Positions 44,905 to 52,523 of a DNA stretch of 64,000 bases are shown here, one piece after another (position 1 is the first letter of the stretch; the number at the start of each line of letters is the position of its first letter). Below the pieces are notes generated by a model. That model was not told the DNA's origin. It searched no databases and saw nothing but the letters and a program-made list of their open reading frames with translations. The translations under genes were made by a program, and so were the position numbers. The DNA is from a bacterium (GTDB lineage Bacteria; Bacteroidota; Ignavibacteria; SZUA-365), in the NCBI GenBank assembly GCA_020444325.1, contig JAHLLD010000005.1:1-64000 (forward strand), given 5' to 3'.

Positions 44905-46355
44905 GAAAGGAATATGATGTGGTCATCATCGGGTCCGGTGCCTCAGGCAGCGTCATGGCATATCAGACCATACGCAACAATCCGGGCATCAGCATCGCCG
45001 TCGTCGAACGCGGCTTTCGTGTGCACCCGCAGAGTTTCCAGCATGATTCCCTGCGCATGATGGCGCGCATATACAAGAACGGCGGACTACAGACCACCAG
45101 TGACAACGATGTCGTGTTCGCGCAGGGTCAGGCAGTTGGTGGGTCGACGGTCATCAATAACGCCATCTGGTTCCGAGCCGATCTCGAAACACTGCTTCCC
45201 CGCTGGGCCAAAAAGGAAGCGCATATTGACCTTCCTTCAATGCTCGCAGCCTATCAAGAGATTGAGAATGTATTGCACGTGCAGGATATCGATCCCGCCA
45301 TCGCGAACGACGCATCGGAATTCTTTCTGCGTGGCTGTCGGGAATTGAATATCCGTGCAGGCTACCTGCGTCATAACCGCGAAGCCTGCCTGGGTTGCGG
45401 CTGGTGCAATTTCGGCTGCCGCTACAACCGGAAGACTTCCATGCTTGTCACCTACCTGCCCTGGGCGGAACAGCGTGGCGTCGACATTATTGATGGCTGC
45501 AGCAATGTGCGTATTGTCCATGCTGCAGGAGAAGGACAGGCGGTGGAATTCCGCGGCGTCGGTACCTCGTTTGATCCCTCCGCCCGTGTGCAGATCAAGG
45601 CCGGAAAGATCATCGTCTGTGCAGGAGCGATCGGTTCCAGTGAAGTGCTGCTGCGCAGTGGCATCAATCCCCGGGGAAGAACGGGGAAGAATTTCCATGC
45701 GCTGGGCGGCGTACTCGTCTCTGCCGAAGCTCCGGAGGAACTGCATTCCTATGACAAAATCGGTCTCACCTGTGTGGCGCATGCGCATCCCGATTATCTG
45801 ATCGAATCCTATTTCACACCGCCCGCCGTGTTTTCCCTGAGCATGAGCGGATGGTTTGAGGAACATCACCGGAAGATGCTCAGGTACACGCACTACGCAC
45901 AGGCAGGCGTGATGGTTGCCACCGATCCCAACGGCAGCATCGGCATCAACAAGAAAGGCGAAGTGCAGATCGATCTCACGTTTTCGCCGCGCGATGTGGG
46001 CAGGCTGCGTGAAGGGATCAAGACCATCGGCAGCATTTTCTTCGCGGCCGGAGCGCTCAATGTTATCCCGGCTACATATAAGGGAATGGATTTTCACTCG
46101 CTGCAGGAGCTTTCCAGGATCGATGAGGATATCAGGGAGGCGGATGATCTGCTGATCGGATCAGCGCATCCCCAGGGAGGAAACGTCATGAGTGATGATC
46201 CGCGGCAGGGCGTCGTCGACAGCGGCTTCCGCGTGCATGGCATGAGCAATGTGTATGTCGCTGATGCCAGTGTTTTCCCGACCAATATCAAGGCGAATTG
46301 CCAGGCCACGGTGATGGCGTTGGCACATTGTGCATCAAGTGTGATCTTTTCATGA
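44901..46355 (+). CDS. GMC-family FAD oxidoreductase with Cys-rich motif
   Basis: 484 residues. N-terminal Rossmann FAD site (DVVIIGSGASGSVMAYQTI ... VVERG) and GMC signature region GQAVGGSTVINNAIWFR. The C-terminal block NVYVADASVFPTNIKANCQA is typical. In the middle, CLGCGWCNFGCRYNRKTS has four closely spaced cysteines (C-x2-C-x2-C-x3-C), as in long-chain alcohol oxidase-like GMC proteins. Cytosolic by lack of a signal, unless exported with a partner. Substrate unknown; probably an alcohol, polyol or sterol. Start overlaps the upstream stop (ATGA), implying coupling with the small protein. Confidence 0.93.
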   Translation: MRKEYDVVIIGSGASGSVMAYQTIRNNPGISIAVVERGFRVHPQSFQHDSLRMMARIYKNGGLQTTSDNDVVFAQGQAVGGSTVINNAIWFRADLETLLPRWAKKEAHIDLPSMLAAYQEIENVLHVQDIDPAIANDASEFFLRGCRELNIRAGYLRHNREACLGCGWCNFGCRYNRKTSMLVTYLPWAEQRGVDIIDGCSNVRIVHAAGEGQAVEFRGVGTSFDPSARVQIKAGKIIVCAGAIGSSEVLLRSGINPRGRTGKNFHALGGVLVSAEAPEELHSYDKIGLTCVAHAHPDYLIESYFTPPAVFSLSMSGWFEEHHRKMLRYTHYAQAGVMVATDPNGSIGINKKGEVQIDLTFSPRDVGRLREGIKTIGSIFFAAGALNVIPATYKGMDFHSLQELSRIDEDIREADDLLIGSAHPQGGNVMSDDPRQGVVDSGFRVHGMSNVYVADASVFPTNIKANCQATVMALAHCASSVIFS

Positions 46356-46365
46356 GAGGGACGTA

Positions 46366-47820
46366 ATGCATATCGTGCTCCACCCCCGTGCCGCGCCCCC
46401 GGATCGTTTGCGCTTCTGGGTCGGCGTGTTCGAGACGCGTTCGCGTCCCGCACTCCGTTTTACCATCAACGGTGTCAGGCGCACTCCCACAGCGCTGCGC
46501 GAAGTCGCGAGTGTGCGTCCCCCGGAACAGCTTGCCGCAGGATCCAATCCCACGCGCACATGGACGGGAGTCTATGAGTTCGACGCGCTGCATGCAGCTT
46601 CGCCCCATCACATCACCGTCAGCGGGAGGGGGGTACGAGCGGAAATGCGTTTTCGTACGCTGCCGGAAAGGCTGCCTGACGAATTCGAACAGAGTTTCAA
46701 CATACTGCTCGTATCATGTTTCCATCAGCAGGAGGATCGTGCGGGACTCGCAGGCAGAATCGTTTCCCGTCTCCCTTCAGCTCTGCGGCCGCATCTTTCC
46801 CTGCTGATGGGAGACCAGGTCTACCTCGACCTGCCGACATTGCAGAATTTTCCCGACGATCTTCCGTGGCTCGCGGAAAAATTTGAACGCGATTATGTGA
46901 AGAACTTGAAAGGGGCACCGGGCTATGCCCAGGTGCTCGATGCGGCACCAAGTGCGGCCATTCCTGACGACCATGAATTCTGGAACAACTATCCGCATGT
47001 GAGTCCGTTCATCGGCAATTCCCATTCCGCGGGCGGAAGGGCGCGCTGGCGCAGCGCCGCGATGACGGCATACGAAGGATTCCAGCTCGGCTACCCTGCC
47101 GCCAGCGGGGAACCGCAAATCTACACGATTGAACCGTTGTCGATTTTTGTCGCCGATCTGCGGAGCCTTCGCGATCCGGACCGTGCCTTCCTCATGACCG
47201 AAGGGGCGCATCAGCGATTTGAACAGTGGGTGACCGAGGTGATTCAAAACGGCTGGTATCCCGCCTTCGTCAGCGGACAGTCGATGTTCACCGAGGCAGC
47301 CGGCAGCATCGCAGGGAAGGTCGGCGATTATGAACTGCCGAACTACGGCGACTACGACCGCATTGCGCGGCAGCTTCGCCGCTTCGCGGATGCGGGCATC
47401 CCCACCCTCTGCCTTACCGGCGATGTGCACTGGGGTCGCATACTGGAAAGCGTCGATGCGCGCACGCAGCAGAAGAGCTTTTATGAAATCATCTCCTCCC
47501 CGTCGTCACTCGTGACGACTGTGGGATCGGATCAGTTCAGTGCCGTGAAAGCGTTTTTCGTCGGACTCTTTTCCGATCCGCCTCCCTGGCCGCGGCATTC
47601 CGATCCCGCGTCGCCACCTGAGTATTTCGCTCAGGATGCGCTTTCAAAACGCTTCCGGAACAGGCCGCTCTATGGACACAGGGGCAATCATGTCGTCCTG
47701 CTTCAATGCAAGCGCTTCGCGGGAGGCATCAAGGTAAAACCCAGTTACTGGCCGTTGAGTGACGATTCGGAGCAGAATCAGCCGCGAAGGCTGCCGGTCA
47801 TACAACTGGTCCGAAGATAA
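46366..47820 (+). CDS. PhoD-like metallophosphatase family protein
   Basis: 484 residues. PhoD-type metal-site motifs in order: LLVSCFHQQED, LLMGDQVYLD, AIPDDHEFWNN and LTGDVHWGR. An N-terminal beta-sandwich segment precedes the catalytic domain. Bacillus PhoD is a Tat-exported phosphodiesterase/phosphatase, but this protein has no signal peptide and is probably cytosolic. Its presence in a flavoprotein/GMC operon suggests a phosphorylated or phosphodiester substrate linked to the oxidised compound; that is inference. It starts 10 bp after the GMC stop. Confidence 0.88.
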   Translation: MHIVLHPRAAPPDRLRFWVGVFETRSRPALRFTINGVRRTPTALREVASVRPPEQLAAGSNPTRTWTGVYEFDALHAASPHHITVSGRGVRAEMRFRTLPERLPDEFEQSFNILLVSCFHQQEDRAGLAGRIVSRLPSALRPHLSLLMGDQVYLDLPTLQNFPDDLPWLAEKFERDYVKNLKGAPGYAQVLDAAPSAAIPDDHEFWNNYPHVSPFIGNSHSAGGRARWRSAAMTAYEGFQLGYPAASGEPQIYTIEPLSIFVADLRSLRDPDRAFLMTEGAHQRFEQWVTEVIQNGWYPAFVSGQSMFTEAAGSIAGKVGDYELPNYGDYDRIARQLRRFADAGIPTLCLTGDVHWGRILESVDARTQQKSFYEIISSPSSLVTTVGSDQFSAVKAFFVGLFSDPPPWPRHSDPASPPEYFAQDALSKRFRNRPLYGHRGNHVVLLQCKRFAGGIKVKPSYWPLSDDSEQNQPRRLPVIQLVRR

Positions 47821-47876
47821 TTGCACGTGGAACAAGGACAATTGCACAAAATCGCAGACACGCAGAGGAAAGCATC

Positions 47877-48614
47877 ATGCTTCATATACTGACATCAACC
47901 GCCGCCCGTCCCAGTCCTGGATTCAAGGAAGCGAAACGGAAGCGTGGCGAAAACAATCTTCAGTGGATTCAGCGCAACAGAACGGAAGGAGACGGGGTGC
48001 CGATACTCCTCGTCGGCGGACGCGGACCTGTCTCCTTCCGGTTGCGCACTGCACAGGCACAGCTCAGGCATACGCTTGAACCGAGCCACTGGTCGCACTG
48101 CATGCTCCTGGATGAAGCGGGGAAGTCCATCGGCGCAACGAAGGTTCATGAGATCAGTCTCGAGCCGCCCGGGGGATTCGGTTTTCCTCCGCCCACAAAC
48201 GGGTTGCAGCAGGGAAGTCTCAAACAGTATGCTTCGGCCGACGCCTGGCCGAATATCGCGCTGCTCGAAATTCCGGTCGCGCGCAGGGAGATCCGTGCTG
48301 CCATGAAACGCTACCAGATGCAGCGCGCCGTGCTCGATACGGTAGAACTGATGCTGCGCTGGCTGAGCTGGGCCTGGGGCGTCGGGACGCAGGGGAATCC
48401 TCTGCTCGAAAACCACGGCATTCCTTCCGCCGCCATGCTCGAAGTGCTGTTCGGTGCCGTGGGATTTGATCTGACTCCCGGACTCGAAAGCCGCGCCAGC
48501 TGTCCCGAAGCGATCTGGCAGGCTGCGAAATGGTGGCACGATTTCTACAGCAAGCAGGAGCGCCAGGCTCCTGTCGGTGCGTGGTGTGTCGATCATCGAA
48601 TGGATTTCCCCTGA
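47877..48614 (+). CDS. Conserved-looking protein of unknown function, fifth gene of the operon
   Basis: 245 residues, no signal. GAGGAAAG precedes the ATG. Visible features: a His-containing segment SHWSHCMLLDEAG followed by IGATKVHEISLEPPGGFGFP, later ENHGIPSAAMLEVLFGAVG, then DLTPGLESRASCPEAIWQAA. The order, His early then a helix with small residues before a G-x-D-L-T-P-G block, recalls permuted NlpC/P60-like peptidase folds. The expected Cys is replaced by Ser/Ala, so activity is doubtful. It could be a peptidase relative or a binding protein. A terminator-like hairpin follows at 48656. Confidence 0.7.
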   Translation: MLHILTSTAARPSPGFKEAKRKRGENNLQWIQRNRTEGDGVPILLVGGRGPVSFRLRTAQAQLRHTLEPSHWSHCMLLDEAGKSIGATKVHEISLEPPGGFGFPPPTNGLQQGSLKQYASADAWPNIALLEIPVARREIRAAMKRYQMQRAVLDTVELMLRWLSWAWGVGTQGNPLLENHGIPSAAMLEVLFGAVGFDLTPGLESRASCPEAIWQAAKWWHDFYSKQERQAPVGAWCVDHRMDFP

Positions 48615-48655
48615 GGATAATGCAGCAATAGGCTGCCGCCTTTTCCCTCCTTATT

Positions 48656-48696
48656 CACAGCAGTTCCGGAAGATCGGAATTCCGGACGCTGCTGTG
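48656..48696 (+). terminator. Terminator hairpin at the end of the five-gene operon
   Basis: Outer arms CACAGCAG (48656-48663) / CTGCTGTG (48689-48696) and inner arms TCCGGAA (48665-48671) / TTCCGGA (48680-48686), followed by TATTTTTCC. Confidence 0.75.
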
Positions 48697-48742
48697 TATT
48701 TTTCCTTTCTACATATTTGCCTACGCTCATCATGGAGGTTTC

Positions 48743-50431
48743 ATGCATCGTTTGCGTGGTATTGTCAGTGTCATCCTGCTTGCGGGTTTGATGACAGCCT
48801 GCGGAACATCAGAAAAGGACAAGATGGAAACGGAACTCAAAACATTTATCGCAAAGTTTGAATCGGAAGTGAAGCCGCTCAGCAAGGAAGCGGGCATTTC
48901 GTATTTCGACGCCACGATATCGGGGAATGAGGAAGACTATAAAAAGGCCGCGGATCTGGAGCTGGAGTACAGCAAGGTGTTCGCCAACAAGGAGGATTTT
49001 GCGACGCTCAAACGCATACGGGATTCCCGCGCCGTGCAGGATCCCCTGCTCGCACGGCAGCTTGAAGTGCTGTATCACGCCTATCTCGGCAAGCAGATCG
49101 ACGAAGCGAAACTGGAAGCAATGATCCGCCTGCAGACGGAAAACGAAAAGAAATTTTCCACCTTCCGCGCCACGGTCAATGGAAAGCAGTATACCGACAA
49201 CGAGATTGAAGAACTGCTGAGCACGTCCACCGACAACGCGGAACTCGAAGCGGCCTGGCGCGCAAGCAAGGAAATCGGTCCGGTGGTTGCCGACGACGTC
49301 CTGCGCCTTGTGAAAATGCGTAATGAGGCGGCCCGCGAAATGGGGTTTGACAACTATCATGCGATGCAGCTCGAACTCAGCGAGCAGGATCCCGAGGAAA
49401 TCGCTCTGCTGTTTGACGAACTCGACGAGTTGACGCGCGGCACTTTTGCGGAGTTGAAGGCAGACATGGACGAGAAGCTCGCGGCCCGCTATGGTATCGC
49501 GGCGGAGGATCTCATGCCCTGGCATTACCAGAACCGCTTTTTCCAGGAAGCACCGAAAGTGTACGACACTGATCTCGATGTCTTTTACAAGGACAAGGAC
49601 ATCGTCGCGCTGGCGGAGTCGTACTATGCGGGACTGCAGCTTCCGATTGACGACCTGGTCGCAAAAAGCGATCTGTATGAAAAGGAAGGGAAATACCAGC
49701 ATGCGTACTGCACCGACATCGACCGTGAGGGTGATGTGCGCGTGGTATGCAATATCAAACCGAACTACAACTGGATGAACACCACGCTGCATGAGTACGG
49801 ACATGCGGTGTATGACAAGTTCAACGATCGCTCCGTGCCCTGGGTGCTGCGCGAGCCCGCGCATACGTTTACCACCGAAGCCATCGCCATGATGTTCGGC
49901 CGCCTGGCCAGCAATCCGACCTGGCTTGTCGAGGTCGCCGGTGTTCCCGCTGAGGATGTCGAAGCCGTCGCATCAGATATGACCGCGTCGCTGCGCCTCG
50001 AGCAGCTGGTGTTCAGCCGCTGGGCACAGGTGATGTATCGTTTCGAGAAGTCCATGTACGAAAACCCGGACCAGGATCTGAACGCGCTGTGGTGGGAGCT
50101 CGTCGAACGCTACCAGATGCTGCACAAGCCCGAGGGACGCAATGCGCCGGACTGGGCGACGAAGATTCATGTCGCACTCTATCCAGCCTATTACCACAAC
50201 TACCTCATGGGCGAACTTCTCGCTTCCCAGCTACATGCAAAGATCTGCCGCGACATCGTAGGCGATGCCGATATCTCGCGTGAGGTCTATGCAAACAATC
50301 CCGCCGTGGGACAGTTTCTCGTCGAGAAGGTGTTCAAGCCGGGTGCGACCATGCACTGGAATGACATGATTGAAAAGGCCACGGGCGAAAAGCTTACGGC
50401 ACAATACTATGCGAAGCAGTTTGTGAACTGA
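48743..50431 (+). CDS. M2-family (angiotensin-converting-enzyme-like) metallopeptidase lipoprotein
   Basis: 562 residues. Lipoprotein signal MHRLRGIVSVILLAGLMTAC (lipid Cys20). Zinc motif HEYGH at 350-354; the downstream FTTEAIAMMFGRLA supplies the distal Glu. Overall layout matches bacterial M2 peptidyl-dipeptidases, which remove C-terminal dipeptides. Located at the envelope, where it would complement the amino-terminal dipeptidyl-peptidases DPP7 and DPP11. GGAGG precedes the ATG at 48743. A 15-bp-stem terminator follows. Confidence 0.9.
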   Translation: MHRLRGIVSVILLAGLMTACGTSEKDKMETELKTFIAKFESEVKPLSKEAGISYFDATISGNEEDYKKAADLELEYSKVFANKEDFATLKRIRDSRAVQDPLLARQLEVLYHAYLGKQIDEAKLEAMIRLQTENEKKFSTFRATVNGKQYTDNEIEELLSTSTDNAELEAAWRASKEIGPVVADDVLRLVKMRNEAAREMGFDNYHAMQLELSEQDPEEIALLFDELDELTRGTFAELKADMDEKLAARYGIAAEDLMPWHYQNRFFQEAPKVYDTDLDVFYKDKDIVALAESYYAGLQLPIDDLVAKSDLYEKEGKYQHAYCTDIDREGDVRVVCNIKPNYNWMNTTLHEYGHAVYDKFNDRSVPWVLREPAHTFTTEAIAMMFGRLASNPTWLVEVAGVPAEDVEAVASDMTASLRLEQLVFSRWAQVMYRFEKSMYENPDQDLNALWWELVERYQMLHKPEGRNAPDWATKIHVALYPAYYHNYLMGELLASQLHAKICRDIVGDADISREVYANNPAVGQFLVEKVFKPGATMHWNDMIEKATGEKLTAQYYAKQFVN

Positions 50432-50457
50432 TCACGCTGCGATTCGCTTCTCATGGA

Positions 50458-50490
50458 ACGGCCCGTGCAGTGTCACACTGCACGGGCCGT
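50458..50490. terminator. Terminator between the M2 peptidase and S15-like genes
   Basis: Perfect 15-bp stem ACGGCCCGTGCAGTG (50458-50472) / CACTGCACGGGCCGT (50476-50490), loop TCA, followed by TTTCC. Confidence 0.88.
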
Positions 50491-50514
50491 TTTCCTTTCA
50501 CATGTCTTTGCAGA

Positions 50515-52356
50515 TCAGCGAAGCAGAAGCAGCTTCACCCTGTCCACATGTCCGCCGCTGCGCAGCACGGCGAAATACATGCCCGTCGGAAGTGCCCCGG
50601 AAGAGAAAGCGGCGTCATGCATTCCCGCCTGCAGCGGACCGTCCTGCAATACGCGCACTTCACGTCCGCGGCTGTCATATATCGAAAGGCGGCAATTCCC
50701 GTTGTGTGCTGTCACGTAGCGAATATGTCCCGCCGTGCGCACAGGCTGCGGCCAGCTCGCCGCGATATGCGCATGATCGGCGACAGGCTGCGCCGTGACG
50801 GAAGTAGGGATTTCATAATCGAAATAGAGTTCGAAGTATGACCAGGGCTCGTCTCCTCCCGTGGAAAACCGGGTGATGGAATTCGATACGGGACCCACGA
50901 CATAGTTGCCGAAGTTATTCTGCTGATCGGGGAGGAGAGCGATACCCGCACTCACGCGCGCCTCAATCAGGTGCCCAGCTCGCAGCGTGTGCATGACGGT
51001 ATTCAGTTCAACCTCAACGGTGGTGTCGGCCGTGCCGGGCAGCTGCACGTGGGAGCGCGTGATGGATCTGCGTGTATTGTTGACCGTATCGACATCGTAG
51101 AGCAAAAGGTTGAACTGTATCTGCGCACCGGTACCGCCGCCACGGACGACCCATTTCCCCGGTCGCGTGCTGATGCGAAAAGGAAGCTCCCTGTTGAGCT
51201 CAAACGCTTGACGATATGTCTGCGTGGTTGAGCCCAGCAGGTTGACGTAGGTGAAATTCTGGTTGTTTTCGCTGCGATCGGGTTCGTAGTGGAGTCCACG
51301 CCGCGTGAAATAAAATCGCACGGGATACATGCTTTCGGGAAGCATGCTGCCGTTGCCGAGCCAGTGATCCTCCTCGTTGGCAGCATAGACGCGATGCGTA
51401 CCTGTCGACGCATCGATGAATGTCACCGCGCTGTCAGGGGATGCCACCCCGGCGAATTGCTGCTCATCCTTGAGCCAGTATGCGAGCCAGCGATTGAGCA
51501 CGTCATTGACATACGCCTGCTGCTCCGGCTGCGTGGGCAGTTCGTGTGCCGCGGGATACAGCACGATGCGTTTGGGTGCGGAGATATTCGCGAACTGGCG
51601 CAGCCCGGCGTTCTGATCGAAGAACTCGTCATAATAGCTGATGAACATTGCGACGGGAGTGGTGACGGATTGTTCACGTTGTTTGGTGGAGTGAGTGTGC
51701 AGGAAGGGCTCCAGGAAGCTGAAGTCTCCGCTTTCGCGGGCGTGGTTGATGGAGTCCTGGACGGACGTATCGAAACGTACGGCGGTCGACAGCCAGGCAG
51801 CGGCAAATGCCCAGTTCATTGCATTCGCACCGAGCCAGTTTTCCTCGCAGCGTCCATTCGCGATGAAAGAGGCGACGGCTCGAACGCCCATATCGTACGC
51901 TGCGGCGTTCCACGCGTGTAATCCCCCCTGCGACCCACCCATGACGGCGACGCGTTCGCTGCGCACATTCGGCAGGTTTTTGGTGAAGGCGATCAGTTCA
52001 CGGAGATCGCCAAGAATGCGACCACTGGTGAAGAAATCAAACTCTCCACCCGACGCACCCTGTCCCCGCACACTGTACCCGGTGACCGCATAGCCCTGCA
52101 GCGCGAGTCCGATTGCCGTTGCGCGAAGCTGATCTTTCGATCCTGCGAAGCCATGGACGAGCAGCACGGCGGGATATCCCTCAGCTGGCGGAGGTAGCAG
52201 TGGATAGACATAGAATGCATCAAGCTGTACGGCATCACTCATTTGCAGTGTCGTGTCTCGCACGACCTGTGCGCGGAGCGGCGGAGATGTCACCAACAGC
52301 AGCGCGACACATGCGAATGCACCAGCACATGCGAGTCTGGCGTTTCGAAAGCGCAT
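50515..52356 (-). CDS. S15/CocE-like alpha/beta hydrolase with T9SS sorting domain
   Basis: 613 residues. Signal peptide ends LRAQ (about residue 30). Alpha/beta-hydrolase core: VLLVHGFAGSKDQLRA (oxyanion region), nucleophile Ser in VAVMGGSQGGLHAWN, then Asp in FISYYDEFFDQNAG and His near YPAAHELPTQ. A jelly-roll X-Pro dipeptidyl-peptidase-type C-terminal domain (PVRFYFTRRGL ... VEVELNTVMHTLRAGHLIEARVSAG) follows, then a degenerate T9SS sorting domain (CRLSIYDSRGREVRVL ... LPTGMYFAVLRS). An extracellular peptidase or acyl-ester hydrolase; the substrate cannot be told from sequence. Divergent from dpp11. Confidence 0.88.
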   Translation of the reverse strand: MRFRNARLACAGAFACVALLLVTSPPLRAQVVRDTTLQMSDAVQLDAFYVYPLLPPPAEGYPAVLLVHGFAGSKDQLRATAIGLALQGYAVTGYSVRGQGASGGEFDFFTSGRILGDLRELIAFTKNLPNVRSERVAVMGGSQGGLHAWNAAAYDMGVRAVASFIANGRCEENWLGANAMNWAFAAAWLSTAVRFDTSVQDSINHARESGDFSFLEPFLHTHSTKQREQSVTTPVAMFISYYDEFFDQNAGLRQFANISAPKRIVLYPAAHELPTQPEQQAYVNDVLNRWLAYWLKDEQQFAGVASPDSAVTFIDASTGTHRVYAANEEDHWLGNGSMLPESMYPVRFYFTRRGLHYEPDRSENNQNFTYVNLLGSTTQTYRQAFELNRELPFRISTRPGKWVVRGGGTGAQIQFNLLLYDVDTVNNTRRSITRSHVQLPGTADTTVEVELNTVMHTLRAGHLIEARVSAGIALLPDQQNNFGNYVVGPVSNSITRFSTGGDEPWSYFELYFDYEIPTSVTAQPVADHAHIAASWPQPVRTAGHIRYVTAHNGNCRLSIYDSRGREVRVLQDGPLQAGMHDAAFSSGALPTGMYFAVLRSGGHVDRVKLLLLR

Positions 52357-52384
52357 GGAAGCCTCCTTCCTGAATTATGTTGCG

Positions 52385-52401
52385 TGTGCAATGTCTGCAT
52401 G
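52385..52401. promoter_or_regulatory. Degenerate copy of the TATGCA-N5-TGCATA palindrome
   Basis: TGTGCA-ATGTC-TGCATG matches 10 of 12 fixed positions of the motif at 18917 and 38517-38599. It lies 29 bp upstream of the S15-like start codon, a position comparable to the 18917 copy relative to its gene. Confidence 0.22.
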
Positions 52402-52523
52402 ATACGAAAGTCTCGTCCCCCGTTAAAATGCCGCAGTTCCGCTCCCCTGTTATTTTCCGTATCTTTATCATTCCGCGCATCGCGCGCGCCACGTTCATGC
52501 TTCTTTACCGGAGGTTCGCACAC

